Origin: Paludibacteraceae bacterium
Lineage (GTDB): Bacteria > Bacteroidota > Bacteroidia > Bacteroidales > Paludibacteraceae
Direction of reading: 5' to 3'
Assembly: GCA_905233415.1 (NCBI GenBank)
Contig: CAJOEX010000002.1
Coordinates: 26,801-90,800, forward strand
DNA length: 64,000 bases
The notes under the pieces: model-generated
What the model was told of the DNA's origin: nothing
The model's database searches: none
Seen by the model: only the letters and a program-made list of their open reading frames with translations
Shown: in pieces, positions 34,821 through 44,134 of the stretch
Layout of the letters: every line of letters starts with the position of its first letter
How positions within the stretch are numbered: position 1 is the first letter of the stretch
Position numbers and translations under genes: made by a program

Positions 34821-35831
34821 CTATTTGTCGTAGGCTTTGTTAATCAATTCAATGGCTTTTTCTATCAAATCGTCCTTGTCCGTACTTTTCTGGGTAACCA
34901 AAACATGCGGTCTGACGCCGTTCTCGATGTCTTTTTTATCGCGGTCGTACATTCGGACGCTTGAGAAACGCACCGTCCATCCGCAAGGCAGTTCGTAACT
35001 GAGCGGCATTCCTCCGCCACCGCCACTGATGCCGCCGACAATGGCACAATTATCCGCATAGCGCATCATACTGATAAACGAATTAGTGGCGGAATAACTA
35101 CGGCGGTTGGACAAAACAACAACCGGTCGGAGCCACTTGCTCGGGATAAGCGCTGTGTCGGACATCAACGGTTCAAGGTCGGAAAAGTCATTGTGACCGG
35201 GACCGGTTTTGTGATGCCAATAACCTACGACGCAATTGTCCGAAAAGAACGGAGAAGCCAGTTTATAGGCGTAATCAAGGCTGCCACCGCCGTTGTTGCG
35301 GACATCCAAAACGATACCGCGACAATGTTTGAAGGAAGTGAAAATATAGTAGATATTGGCTGCCGAAAACGAATTGGAGAAGGAAGAATAGTAAATATAG
35401 CCGATGCTGTCGTTGTCAATGGTGCAGTAGTAGAGTCCGCCGGCAATGCGGTAATTGCGGAGATAAAGGCTTTGGAGACGCGTGTCAAAATTAGCCGGAT
35501 AGGAGTCGTACCAAGCAGTATTGTATGAGAGGTCAAACGGCGTGTATAGGTTCACATGACCATCCTTGAGGTTATCCAGCATCTCAGCACACAAGTCGAA
35601 CAGCCCGACTTCATCGTCTTTGTCAAGGAGTTGCGCCTGGGAAAGATATTCGGCGTGAACGGAGTCCCAGTTGATGTGCTTGACATCCAGATAGCAATAT
35701 TTGGTGTCAATAATCTGCCACAGCGCATCGATATTCTCCACCGGGTCGGTAGAATATGCCAACTCGTTCTTCGATGTGCAGGAAGCAAACGCCAGACACA
35801 AGAGAGAAATATATAGCGTTAATTGTTTCAT
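34821..35831 (-). CDS. S41-family peptidase lipoprotein
   Basis: 336 residues. Lipobox FASC (Cys18). S41/CtpA-like core with the strand [21 protein letters not shown] and nucleophile region [19 protein letters not shown], plus C-terminal [21 protein letters not shown]. There is no PDZ domain of usual length. It would cleave envelope proteins or peptides. It starts 2 nt after the ATPase gene. Confidence 0.85.
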   Translation of the reverse strand: MKQLTLYISLLCLAFASCTSKNELAYSTDPVENIDALWQIIDTKYCYLDVKHINWDSVHAEYLSQAQLLDKDDEVGLFDLCAEMLDNLKDGHVNLYTPFDLSYNTAWYDSYPANFDTRLQSLYLRNYRIAGGLYYCTIDNDSIGYIYYSSFSNSFSAANIYYIFTSFKHCRGIVLDVRNNGGGSLDYAYKLASPFFSDNCVVGYWHHKTGPGHNDFSDLEPLMSDTALIPSKWLRPVVVLSNRRSYSATNSFISMMRYADNCAIVGGISGGGGGMPLSYELPCGWTVRFSSVRMYDRDKKDIENGVRPHVLVTQKSTDKDDLIEKAIELINKAYDK

Positions 35832-35833
35832 TT

Positions 35834-36967
35834 TTACTTAGTCAATAAGTATTGTGAAAAGAATATATCATAGATATGCCAAGTGCCGTTATCCTCGGTC
35901 ATTATATCTTTGTCAAGCAAGCCTTTCATAGCCGCTTGAACGCTACTTGCAGAGCCAAGTTTATACTTTTGTACAAAAGCTCCGGAAGTAATATTCTCTG
36001 CCCCATTTTCTTTCAGAATGGCAAACAACAGACTTTTTTGTTTCAGCGGCAAAGCAGCCAACACTTCACGATAGAATGGTTCTTGAACTTGTACCACATT
36101 GCGCAAAGCCTCTCCGATGCAATCCGCCTCACATAGCCCGCCATTCGGAGTTAAGGAATACATCTCATTAAGAAGCATTTGCATAAACCAAGTTATACCT
36201 CTACACAAATCATAGACTTGCTCAACTGCATTTATTGCAATCTGCTTGTCACCTAATTTAAACATACGCTGCGCAAACTTGGTATATGTATCGCGCTCAA
36301 TAGGTTCCAATCCCATATTTATCGTGCTTTGGTAAAAGGGCTTTGATGGCGATAGAAACATCTGCGTCATCAAATATTTGCGGCTTCCGGAGAAGATAAA
36401 TTGTGTTTTCTTGCATCGTTGAATATGCGTACGGAGCAATGCCTCTATGTTCTTTTCCGGATAGTTCGTGATTTGCTGAAACTCGTCGAATGCTACAATA
36501 CAAGGTTTGTCTGCTGTTTCTAAAAAAGCAAATATCTGTTCCAATGTCATCTCCGGAGCAGTTATGTCTCCCAGACCGATGTCAAACATTGGACCGCCGG
36601 TTATGGTATCCATTTTAAACCCCACACGTAAAGACGAAATAACTTGAAAAAACTTATCCAACCATGTTTGTGATTGCTGCTTCACAGCGCGATAGACTTC
36701 GTTGCTGAACATGTGTACCATCTCTGCCAAACTACCGGTGGAATACAAATCGACAACTATCGTGTAGAATTGTTTATTTATATCGGTCTGCGCAAACACA
36801 TGACTAATCAAACCCGATTTACCGATACGACGATCTGCAATCAGGGTCACGTTACGTCCGTTTAGCATCTGTTTCATCAGAAACGCTGTTTCTTTCTCGC
36901 GATCACAGAAGTATTCAGCAGATAGATATTTGCCTATAACAAAGGGATTTACAGGATTATTATTCAT
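35834..36967 (-). CDS. AAA/STAND-type ATP-binding protein (archaeal-type ATPase)
   Basis: 377 residues from ATG 36967; an in-frame TTG at 37000 lies inside the promoter and is rejected. P-loop ADRRIGKSGL (the degenerate GxRRxGKS form of archaeal-type ATPases), Walker B CIVAFDEFQQI, sensor FIFSGSRKYLM, then a C-terminal winged helix (SSVQAAMKGLLDKDIM, WHIYDIFFSQYL). Such proteins are widespread in Bacteroidota without known function and often behave like accessory genes. Promoter sequence is shared with tRNA-Cys. Confidence 0.85.
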   Translation of the reverse strand: MNNNPVNPFVIGKYLSAEYFCDREKETAFLMKQMLNGRNVTLIADRRIGKSGLISHVFAQTDINKQFYTIVVDLYSTGSLAEMVHMFSNEVYRAVKQQSQTWLDKFFQVISSLRVGFKMDTITGGPMFDIGLGDITAPEMTLEQIFAFLETADKPCIVAFDEFQQITNYPEKNIEALLRTHIQRCKKTQFIFSGSRKYLMTQMFLSPSKPFYQSTINMGLEPIERDTYTKFAQRMFKLGDKQIAINAVEQVYDLCRGITWFMQMLLNEMYSLTPNGGLCEADCIGEALRNVVQVQEPFYREVLAALPLKQKSLLFAILKENGAENITSGAFVQKYKLGSASSVQAAMKGLLDKDIMTEDNGTWHIYDIFFSQYLLTK

Positions 36968-36997
36968 ATAATTATTATATTTACAATAATTTTGCTG

Positions 36998-37029
36998 CAA
37001 AAGTACTGCTTTATTTTGGATTGTGCAAG
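36998..37029 (-). promoter_or_regulatory. Promoter of the ATPase gene
   Basis: Minus-strand CTTG (complement of 37026-37029), 20-nt spacer, TACTTTTG (complement of 36998-37005). The stretch 36996-37029 is identical over 34 bp to the promoter of tRNA-Cys (55462-55495). Confidence 0.82.
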
Positions 37030-37061
37030 AGATTTAGGGAAAAATATGCATATTTTTCTTT

Positions 37062-37877
37062 TTAGAGTTGCTTATTTGGGGTTATACGATAATGCCATAG
37101 GCAGGCAATGATGATGTTGAACTGATTGCGGGTGAACTGCATGTCATGCGTAAAGTAGTTCAGGAACTCATGCTCGGCACCCACCCGCCAAGTCGAATGC
37201 GGGAACTGCAAATCCAGCGACAACTCATGGCGAACCACGTTGTGATTCCAATGGCCGGAACAACGGGCTGTGCCGGAAACACCTTCCGCAATCTCGTAAT
37301 AGGACTGCCAGTAATCGGGCATGAAATCAAAGCCGATGAGATTGGTTCGAACGCGGTAACGGAGACGATAGGACGTCCTCTTGCCGTAAAACGACCACTG
37401 CAAACCCGTCATCGCCATAACATCCATTCCCAAATCAAAGGAATAAGGCTTATTGACATTCGAGCCTATTTCACGAGCCATAAAGTCCAATTCAAGATAC
37501 GGCCCCAAAATAAGTGTAAGTCGCTCTGCCATCCACGACCATCGGTAATAAGCCCCCCATCCTGCATGACCGCCAAGACCGTAAATGAGATTCGTATATG
37601 CGGAATTATAAGCACGCAGACCATGAATATCTATAGCCCCGACATGCGACCATCTGACAGGATAACCTTCCTTGTCCGTCTTATTAAACGGCTGCCACCA
37701 CTCGTTGCCGATACCAATCTGGTTGCCGGTATAAGTCAACGGACTGAGATACGGGTCGAGTTGTGAAACCCAACCATACTTGATTTTGAGAATATTCTCA
37801 TGTTCGACAGGCTCAGCCTGCAGCACGGAAGCGGTCAATAAAGCAAGTAAAATAATATGGAATCGTTTCATTTTCAT
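37062..37877 (-). CDS. DUF3316-like envelope protein
   Basis: 271 residues. Signal peptide (IILLALLTASVLQA) and many Trp/Tyr residues in beta-strand-like segments (GLGGHAGWGAYYRWSWMAERLTLILGPYLELDF; TSYRLRYRVRTNLIGF), ending YFTHDMQFTRNQFNIIIACLWHYR. It resembles the DUF3316 family of Bacteroidales outer-membrane proteins. It overlaps tsaE by 4 nt, so it is the end of the mnmG-uvrC-tsaE unit. Function unknown. Confidence 0.7.
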   Translation of the reverse strand: MKMKRFHIILLALLTASVLQAEPVEHENILKIKYGWVSQLDPYLSPLTYTGNQIGIGNEWWQPFNKTDKEGYPVRWSHVGAIDIHGLRAYNSAYTNLIYGLGGHAGWGAYYRWSWMAERLTLILGPYLELDFMAREIGSNVNKPYSFDLGMDVMAMTGLQWSFYGKRTSYRLRYRVRTNLIGFDFMPDYWQSYYEIAEGVSGTARCSGHWNHNVVRHELSLDLQFPHSTWRVGAEHEFLNYFTHDMQFTRNQFNIIIACLWHYRITPNKQL

Positions 37878-38320
37878 TGGACAGTTAACTGACGGTCGCC
37901 GTTTTCAAGAACACGGATGGAAACACGGACTGTATCTTCAGGCAAAACTGGAGAAAGAATATCCGGCCACTCAATAAAACAATAATTGCCGCTATAGAGA
38001 TATTCCTCGGCACCAAAGTCAATCGCTTCACGAATATCCTTGAGACGGTAGCAGTCAAAGTGATAGAGTTCGTCGCCGGAAGGAAGTTCATATACATTGA
38101 CAATGGCAAAAGTCGGACTGTTCGTTACATCATCCGTACCAAGCGCACGACAAAGTTCGCTGATGAAAGTAGTCTTGCCTGCACCCATTGGCGCATCAAA
38201 GGCATAAACCCTTGCTGAAGGATGATGCGCAAGTATGGCAGTCGGAGAAACAGGTTTTCCTTCCGAATTGAGCAACTCAATCCGGTCGCTGAGATTTTGT
38301 TTTATTGTGTAAATATTCAT
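37874..38320 (-). CDS. tsaE: tRNA threonylcarbamoyladenosine ATPase TsaE
   Basis: 148 residues. Walker A FDAPMGAGKTTFI, switch region TNSPTFAIVNVY and the C-terminal HFDCYRLKD with catalytic Asp and CFIEWPD. It is the ATPase of the TsaBDE complex that makes t6A on ANN-decoding tRNAs. It lies 22 nt downstream of uvrC on the minus strand. Confidence 0.93.
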   Translation of the reverse strand: MNIYTIKQNLSDRIELLNSEGKPVSPTAILAHHPSARVYAFDAPMGAGKTTFISELCRALGTDDVTNSPTFAIVNVYELPSGDELYHFDCYRLKDIREAIDFGAEEYLYSGNYCFIEWPDILSPVLPEDTVRVSIRVLENGDRQLTVQ

Positions 38321-38342
38321 GACAGTAAAAAATATTCAATTC

Positions 38343-40163
38343 TCAGGGCGTTAAACTGGCTTGAAAATAGTCGTAAACAGCCGTAGCACGGGCATTTCCG
38401 ATGACTGGCTGCAACTCGGCAAGAGTAGCATTTCTGATTTTAGAAACAGAACCGAAATGACGCAGCAGCTTCTGTTTGGAAACGGCACCAATCGCCTGTA
38501 TATCGTCCAACTGACTCTTTATTTGCGCTTTGGAACGCTTGGATTTGTGGTAGGATATGGCAAAACGATGCACTTCGTCCTGAATCTGCACCATTAGGCG
38601 GAACACTTCAGACGTGACAGGCATCGAAACCTCTACAGGCGGAAATCCATACAGAAGCGTTTGCGTGCGATGCTTGTCGTCTTTCTTCAATCCGGCTATC
38701 GGAATTTGAAGACCTAATTGGTCTTCAACGGCTTCGCGAATCGCATGCATTTGCCCGATTCCACCGTCTGCGATGATAAGATTCGGGAGTGGTTGCTGCT
38801 CGTCTATCAGATGCTGGTAACGACGGCGGACAACTTCCCGCATGGAAGCATAATCATCCGCTCCTTCAACGGTTTTGATCTGGAAGCGTTTATAGTCCGA
38901 CTTTGACGGTTTGCCTTTCTTAAAAACCACACAACCGGCAACGGCACTCGCTCCCTGAATGTTTGAGTTATCAAAACTGTCGATGAATACGGGCAAAGTT
39001 GGAAGTTTGAGCAGCGATTGCAATTCACCGAGAATGCGGGCTGCACGTTGCTCGGGATTCAGTTTGTCGCTTTGCCTGATTCGGTCGTTTTTATACTGCT
39101 CAACATTCTGCTTTGCGAGGTCAAGCAGCCGCTTTTTATCACCCGATACTGCAATCTGCAAATGTAAGTTTTCGTCGAATACATCGGGAATAAACGGAAC
39201 AATAACGTCTTTAGTAGTGCTTCCTATCTGCTCACGCAATTCCTGCATTCCGAAAGCAAGCATTTCCTCTTTAGACTCGTCCAAATGCTTGTGATACTCG
39301 ATTGTCTGGCCGGAAATAATACTACCGTTATTGAGATGAAGGATGGAGATATAGACATTATCGTTATTCTCGGTATAACCGAACACATCGAGTTCTCCGG
39401 CGTTTGTATTGGTAATAACAGTCTTGGAACGGAACTTTTCAAGGAGAAGGTATTTCTCCTTTATATGCTCAGCTTCCTCATATTTCATCTGCCGGGAAAG
39501 GGTGTACATCTGCTGCTCCAGCAAACGGCTAATCTCCTGGGCATCACCGCGGATAATCTTCTTGGCTTGACGAATCCACTCATTGTATTGCGCCGCTTCG
39601 GGCTTATTCTCACAGATGCCGCAACAATTATGAAGGTGGTACTTGAGGCAAACCTTGTATTTGCCTTTATCAATATTAGCTTGTGTAAGCGGCATATTGC
39701 AGGTTCGGATGGGATAGAGCTTATGAATAAGCTCAAGGAATAAGTCCACCGTGTTTCCGAAACTGTAAGGACCGAAGTATTCGCCGGCTCCCTTGACAAT
39801 ATTACGCGTCTTGAAAATACGCGGATAAGCCTCTTTGGTAATACAAATACTGGGATATGATTTTCCGTCCTTGAGAAGAATATTGTAGTGCGGCTGATAC
39901 TGCTTGATTAAGTTATTCTCCAAGAGAAAAGCGTCCTGCTCGGAATCGACAACAATATACTTGATATCCGCAATATGGCGGACGAGCTGGCGGGTTTTAT
40001 TGGTTTGTTGGTCTTTCTGGAAATAACTATTGACACGGCGGCGAAGATTCTTGGCTTTCCCGACATAAATAATCGTTCCTTCAGCGTTGAAGTACTGATA
40101 TACTCCGGGCTTTTCGGGGAGGCGATTGAGAATGGATTTAATATGTTCGGACATTGTAGCCAT
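38343..40163 (-). CDS. uvrC: UvrABC excinuclease subunit C
   Basis: 606 residues. N-terminal GIY-YIG nuclease (KPGVYQYF, IIYVGKAKNLRRRVNSYF), Cys-rich segment (CGICE), UVR domain (KYEEAEHIKEKY), RNase H-like C-terminal nuclease (FIDSFDNSNIQGASAVAGCVVF; LIIADGGIGQM) and C-terminal helix-hairpin-helix (AIGAVSKQKLLRHFGSV). It makes both incisions in nucleotide excision repair. A parS site lies just upstream of its start. Confidence 0.97.
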   Translation of the reverse strand: MATMSEHIKSILNRLPEKPGVYQYFNAEGTIIYVGKAKNLRRRVNSYFQKDQQTNKTRQLVRHIADIKYIVVDSEQDAFLLENNLIKQYQPHYNILLKDGKSYPSICITKEAYPRIFKTRNIVKGAGEYFGPYSFGNTVDLFLELIHKLYPIRTCNMPLTQANIDKGKYKVCLKYHLHNCCGICENKPEAAQYNEWIRQAKKIIRGDAQEISRLLEQQMYTLSRQMKYEEAEHIKEKYLLLEKFRSKTVITNTNAGELDVFGYTENNDNVYISILHLNNGSIISGQTIEYHKHLDESKEEMLAFGMQELREQIGSTTKDVIVPFIPDVFDENLHLQIAVSGDKKRLLDLAKQNVEQYKNDRIRQSDKLNPEQRAARILGELQSLLKLPTLPVFIDSFDNSNIQGASAVAGCVVFKKGKPSKSDYKRFQIKTVEGADDYASMREVVRRRYQHLIDEQQPLPNLIIADGGIGQMHAIREAVEDQLGLQIPIAGLKKDDKHRTQTLLYGFPPVEVSMPVTSEVFRLMVQIQDEVHRFAISYHKSKRSKAQIKSQLDDIQAIGAVSKQKLLRHFGSVSKIRNATLAELQPVIGNARATAVYDYFQASLTP

Positions 40164-40169
40164 GTCAAA

Positions 40170-40185
40170 TGTTCCACGTGGAACA
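40170..40185. other. parS: parS centromere site (ParB-binding)
   Basis: TGTTCCACGTGGAACA is a perfect 16-bp palindrome and matches the conserved bacterial chromosomal parS consensus TGTTNCACGTGNAACA at every fixed base. It sits in the short gap between mnmG and uvrC. parS sites cluster near the replication origin in most bacteria and are bound by ParB for segregation. No parA or parB gene is in the window. Confidence 0.9.
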
Positions 40186-40194
40186 ATAGCAATT

Positions 40195-42069
40195 TTATCT
40201 ACCTAAAAGCACAAGCAAAACCGATATATCATTCGGGCTGACACCCGGAATACGACTGGCTTCGCCTATGGTTTTGGGCTTGATACGAGTAAGCTTCTGC
40301 CGAGCTTCGGTAGAGAGAGATTGCAGGGAATTATAGTCAAAAGACTCCGAAAGCGTGATTTGTTCCAAGCGCTGAAGTTTCTCAGCGGCCTGCTTTTCGC
40401 GATGAATATAGCCGGCATACTTGGTGTTAATCTCAGCAGACTCAACTATCTCAATCCGGCGGGTGCCAAGTGTATCAAGGAAAGCATGAAGTGAAGGAAC
40501 AACTTCCGCCAAAGAATCAATGGTTACTTGCGGACGCATAACGAGGTCATGGAGTTTGCAACCATGCTGAAGCGGAGAAATAGCATTAGCCTCAAGCCAT
40601 GAATTGATTTCTTCCGGCTTGATTTTAGTATCCAAAAGGAACTGTTGCAGATTATTGACAGCCTCCTGCTTGGCAGTATATAGGTTGTGCCGATAAGCAT
40701 CCGCCAAACCCAAATTATACGACTTTTCCGTCAAGCGTTCATCCGCATTATCCTGCCGCAGCAAAATGCGGTATTCGGCACGAGAAGTGAACATACGGTA
40801 CGGTTCGTCCACTCCTTTGGTAACAAGGTCGTCAATGAGCACACCAATATAACTTTCGTCTCTACCAAGCGTGAAAGCAGGCAAGTCGTGAATGTTTTGA
40901 TGGGCGTTAATACCGGCAATCAGACCCTGTCCGGCTGCTTCTTCATAACCGGTAGTACCGTTTATCTGTCCGGCAAAGAAGAGGTTTTTAATGAGTTTGG
41001 TTTCTAACGTATGGTGAAGCTGTGTGGGATCAAAGAAGTCATATTCAATGGCATAACCCGGCCGATACATGATTACATTCTCCAATCCGGGAACGGTTTT
41101 CATAGCAGCCAATTGGACTTTCCACGGCAGACTGGAAGAGAAACCGTTCACATAGTATTCATTGGAATCCACACCTTCCGGCTCCAAAAACAATTGATGA
41201 GCTTCTTTGTTGGCAAAAGTGATTATTTTCGTCTCAATACTTGGACAGTAACGAGGCCCGATACTCTTAATTTGGCCATTGTATAAAGGCGAATCAGGCA
41301 AACCCTGACGCAAGGCATCATGGGTTTTCGGATTGGTATAAGTTATCCAACAGGACATCTGCTTGAGTTCACGATGAACCGAATCCAAATAAGAGAACTG
41401 ATGCCAATCTTCGTCACCTTTTTGCTCGGTCAATGCGGAGAAATCTATGCTTCTTCTGTCAATTCGGGCAGGTGTACCGGTTTTCATACGGTCTGACTTA
41501 AAACCAAATTGAACAAGTTGTTCCGTCAGCTCATAACTGGCAGGTTCGGAAGTGCGTCCACCTTTAATCTGCGCTCTACCGAAATGTAGTAAGCCGTTTA
41601 GGAATGTACCATTAGTAAGAATTACAGCCTTTGCGGACATCTCAATACCAAGCATTGTTTTCACGCCACACGTGGTGGAATCGGAGAAAATTAACTCTGT
41701 TACGACATCTTGCCAGATATAGAGATTAGCTGTATTTGAAAGGGTTTTGACCCACTCGTTTATAAATTGTTTGCGGTCAGACTGACTACGCGGACTCCAC
41801 ATGGCAGGACCTTTGGAACGATTCAACATGCGGAACTGGATAGCGGAATGGTCAGTTACTTGCGCCATCTGCCCGCCAAGTGCATCAATTTCACGGACTA
41901 TCTGTCCCTTTGCAATTCCGCCAACAGCGGGGTTACAGCTCATTTGGGCAATCTTGTTCATATCCATCGTAATGAGCAAGGTTTTGCTTCCCAATCGTGC
42001 TGCAGCCGAAGCAGCTTCACAGCCCGCATGACCTGCGCCTACAACAATTATGTCGTATTTAAAGTCCAT
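40195..42069 (-). CDS. mnmG: tRNA uridine-5-carboxymethylaminomethyl synthase subunit MnmG (GidA)
   Basis: 624 residues, normal length. FAD motif IIVVGAGHAGCEAASAAARLG, the conserved SCNPAVGGIAKGQIVREIDALGG and C-terminal MnmE-binding helices with IPGVSPNDISVLLVLLG. With MnmE it modifies the wobble uridine of tRNAs. In many bacteria this gene flanks oriC. Its upstream side here is a 228-bp AT-rich region with DnaA-box-like repeats and its downstream side is a parS site. Confidence 0.97.
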   Translation of the reverse strand: MDFKYDIIVVGAGHAGCEAASAAARLGSKTLLITMDMNKIAQMSCNPAVGGIAKGQIVREIDALGGQMAQVTDHSAIQFRMLNRSKGPAMWSPRSQSDRKQFINEWVKTLSNTANLYIWQDVVTELIFSDSTTCGVKTMLGIEMSAKAVILTNGTFLNGLLHFGRAQIKGGRTSEPASYELTEQLVQFGFKSDRMKTGTPARIDRRSIDFSALTEQKGDEDWHQFSYLDSVHRELKQMSCWITYTNPKTHDALRQGLPDSPLYNGQIKSIGPRYCPSIETKIITFANKEAHQLFLEPEGVDSNEYYVNGFSSSLPWKVQLAAMKTVPGLENVIMYRPGYAIEYDFFDPTQLHHTLETKLIKNLFFAGQINGTTGYEEAAGQGLIAGINAHQNIHDLPAFTLGRDESYIGVLIDDLVTKGVDEPYRMFTSRAEYRILLRQDNADERLTEKSYNLGLADAYRHNLYTAKQEAVNNLQQFLLDTKIKPEEINSWLEANAISPLQHGCKLHDLVMRPQVTIDSLAEVVPSLHAFLDTLGTRRIEIVESAEINTKYAGYIHREKQAAEKLQRLEQITLSESFDYNSLQSLSTEARQKLTRIKPKTIGEASRIPGVSPNDISVLLVLLGR

Positions 42070-42297
42070 TACATCATTGACAAAAGGTTATTAACACCTA
42101 ATATATAAATATAGAATATTTTCTAAAAAATTCAATGTTTATTTATATAGTGTAAATATGTTAATAAGTTATGTAAGTACTTGATTATTAAGGATTTACG
42201 AAGCTATTTTTGTGTTAATTAAATGTAAATCTTGTTCAAAAACAACAGTTTTCAACATTTATCAATACTGTGTTTAGTGTAATTGTTAATAACTTGT
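42070..42297. other. oriC: AT-rich intergenic region, candidate replication origin
   Basis: 228 bp between mnmG and corA, strongly AT-rich. It contains TGTTAATAA at 42159-42167 and 42284-42292 and its complement TTATTAACA at 42088-42096, plus close variants TTATCAATA (42259-42267) and TGTTAATTA (42213-42221). These resemble the TTATNCACA DnaA box with about two changes. The mnmG neighbourhood and nearby parS support an origin; the lack of a gene-direction switch here does not. Also the 5' region of mnmG. Confidence 0.45.
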
Positions 42298-43248
42298 TTA
42301 TAACCATTTTTTGATTCTGAAGAAGCCGAGTACAGCCAATGTAAACGCAATCATCAATCCAATAGCCCAGAGGTATCCATGCGACCAATGGAGTTCCGGC
42401 ATCACGTCAAAGTTCATGCCGTACATACTTGCTATCAAAGTTGGCGGCAGGAAAATAATGTTAATAACTGTGAAAATCTTGATTATCTTGTTCTGTTCGA
42501 TGTTTACCAAACCAAGAAAAGTATCCTGCAGGTAGTCAAGACGGTCAAAACCGAAACGTGTGTAATCAAAAAGTGAGTTGATATCCTTAATAATCATCGT
42601 CAGACGTGGTTGGAGTTCCTGCGGGAAGAAATCACATTTAAGGAAATTGCTGATAACACGTTGTTTGTCTATAATATTTTGACGGATGACGGTTACTTTT
42701 TCCTGCAAGTCCTTGATTTGCAACAGGAAATCTTCGTCCACGTGTTCGGAAGCTTTAGTGATTTCATCGGATAGTTTGGTAATCATATCCGTGGTATCCT
42801 CAATCAAGTCGGCATCTTTTTCAACACGGGTTTCCATCAATGCCACCAAAACATGGAATCCTGACGGGAAATTGCGCGTATTGACAAACATTCGCTTGAT
42901 AGTTTCGTTAAAACTACCCAGTTCGGCGTCATGAGAAGTCACAAGAATGTTGTTTTTGACAATAAAGTTAACCGGCTCGACTTCGAAATTAGAGTGAAGG
43001 AAGTTACTGTTGGCAACAATAGAATCGTCTGTCTGGATATAACGGGACGACATCTCGATTTCCTCCATTTCTTCGTCTTCCTGAATATCAATCTTGAGGA
43101 AACCTTCCAGTGTATCCTCAGTTTTGTCGCTTACATCGAGCAAATCGATCCAAATAATATCCTTTTTATCAAGTTCCTTCAGTGCGCCGATTGTTTTTGC
43201 GACTTTGATTTTATCGTTGTCTTTATAAAATATTCTCAGTTCTGACAT
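42298..43248 (-). CDS. corA: CorA-family magnesium/cobalt transporter
   Basis: 316 residues. Large N-terminal cytoplasmic domain, long stalk helix and two C-terminal membrane helices with the ion-filter motif YGMNFDVMPEL between them (IFTVINIIFLPPTLIASMYGMN). It forms a pentameric divalent-cation channel. The 3' end of rsmA upstream overlaps its start by 13 nt. Confidence 0.93.
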   Translation of the reverse strand: MSELRIFYKDNDKIKVAKTIGALKELDKKDIIWIDLLDVSDKTEDTLEGFLKIDIQEDEEMEEIEMSSRYIQTDDSIVANSNFLHSNFEVEPVNFIVKNNILVTSHDAELGSFNETIKRMFVNTRNFPSGFHVLVALMETRVEKDADLIEDTTDMITKLSDEITKASEHVDEDFLLQIKDLQEKVTVIRQNIIDKQRVISNFLKCDFFPQELQPRLTMIIKDINSLFDYTRFGFDRLDYLQDTFLGLVNIEQNKIIKIFTVINIIFLPPTLIASMYGMNFDVMPELHWSHGYLWAIGLMIAFTLAVLGFFRIKKWL

Positions 43249-44015
43249 GGTTGTAATAATTTTGTGAGGTTAATAAACTCTTCAACAGATAATTGTTCCG
43301 GTCGTTTGGTCAGGTAGTTTTCCAGCTTTGCTTCATCGGTAATAAATTCGTGAAGCGAGTTTCGCAATTGTTTTCGTCGCTGGTTAAAAGCCGTTTTGAC
43401 AACCGTTTTGAAAAGCCGTTCGTCGCAGTCAAGAGACGTACGGCTGTTTCGTCGTAATCGTACCACAGCCGATTTGACTTTCGGCGGCGGATTGAATACA
43501 TTTTCGTCAACTGTGAACAAATATTCTATATCGTACCATGCCTGCAGCAGGACGCTGAGGATGCCGTATGCTTTTTTGCCCGGTTTGGAGGCAATCCGTT
43601 CAGCTACTTCCTTCTGAATCATGCCTGAACATACCGGAATTCGGTCTTTATAGTCAAGCACTTTGAAGAAAATTTGGCTGCTTATATTGTAGGGATAATT
43701 GCCAATAACGCCGAATTCACCGGCAGGAAAGACGTTGTTAAGGTCCAATTTAAGGAAGTCTCCTTCAATAAGTTTGAGTTCGGGATACCATTCCTTAAGG
43801 TATGCCACCGACTCGCGGTCCAATTCAATAGCCGTGAGGTTGATATTCGGATTTTGGAGCAGGAATTGCGTGAGCACGCCCATTCCGGGACCGATTTCCA
43901 GAACGGGGAACTTCTCCGACACAGTCGGATTGATGGTCTCAGCAATCTTCCGGGCGACACCAAGGTCTTTCAAGAAGTGCTGACCCAGCGATTTCTTGGC
44001 GCGTACTTTTTGCAT
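43236..44015 (-). CDS. rsmA: 16S rRNA dimethyladenosine transferase
   Basis: 259 residues from ATG 44015; a longer in-frame start at 44129 would reach across the promoter. Motifs MQKVRAKKSLGQHFL, SAM-binding LEIGPGMGVLT, EGDFL, and the catalytic IGNYPYNIS (NxPY) plus FNPPPKVKSAVV. It dimethylates two adenines near the 3' end of 16S rRNA. Its promoter (44099-44130) faces the gtrA promoter. Confidence 0.96.
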   Translation of the reverse strand: MQKVRAKKSLGQHFLKDLGVARKIAETINPTVSEKFPVLEIGPGMGVLTQFLLQNPNINLTAIELDRESVAYLKEWYPELKLIEGDFLKLDLNNVFPAGEFGVIGNYPYNISSQIFFKVLDYKDRIPVCSGMIQKEVAERIASKPGKKAYGILSVLLQAWYDIEYLFTVDENVFNPPPKVKSAVVRLRRNSRTSLDCDERLFKTVVKTAFNQRRKQLRNSLHEFITDEAKLENYLTKRPEQLSVEEFINLTKLLQPCQN

Positions 44016-44041
44016 TTTCTTGGTGATAGTCGTCCATAAAA

Positions 44042-44073
44042 TTTGTGTAATTAAAAAATTTGTTGTACTTTTG
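44042..44073 (+). promoter_or_regulatory. Sigma-ABfr promoter of gtrA-like gene
   Basis: TTTG 44042-44045 and TACTTTTG 44066-44073, spacer 20 nt. Start expected near 44077, about 58 nt before ATG 44135. It lies in the 5' leader region of the divergent rsmA. Confidence 0.82.
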
Positions 44074-44098
44074 CAGCGTTTTTTCTGCAAATTCGCGG

Positions 44099-44130
44099 CA
44101 AAAGTACTGCTTTTATTTGAAATATGCAAA
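44099..44130 (-). promoter_or_regulatory. rsmA: Sigma-ABfr promoter of rsmA
   Basis: Minus-strand TTTG (complement of 44127-44130) and TACTTTTG (complement of 44099-44106), spacer 20 nt. Start expected near 44095, so transcription runs left through the gtrA promoter. Confidence 0.85.
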
Positions 44131-44134
44131 AAAA

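Noticed and set aside
36965..37000. TTG start at 37000 for the ATPase gene
   Set aside because: It overlaps the -7 box of the promoter; the ATG at 36967 follows the predicted start.
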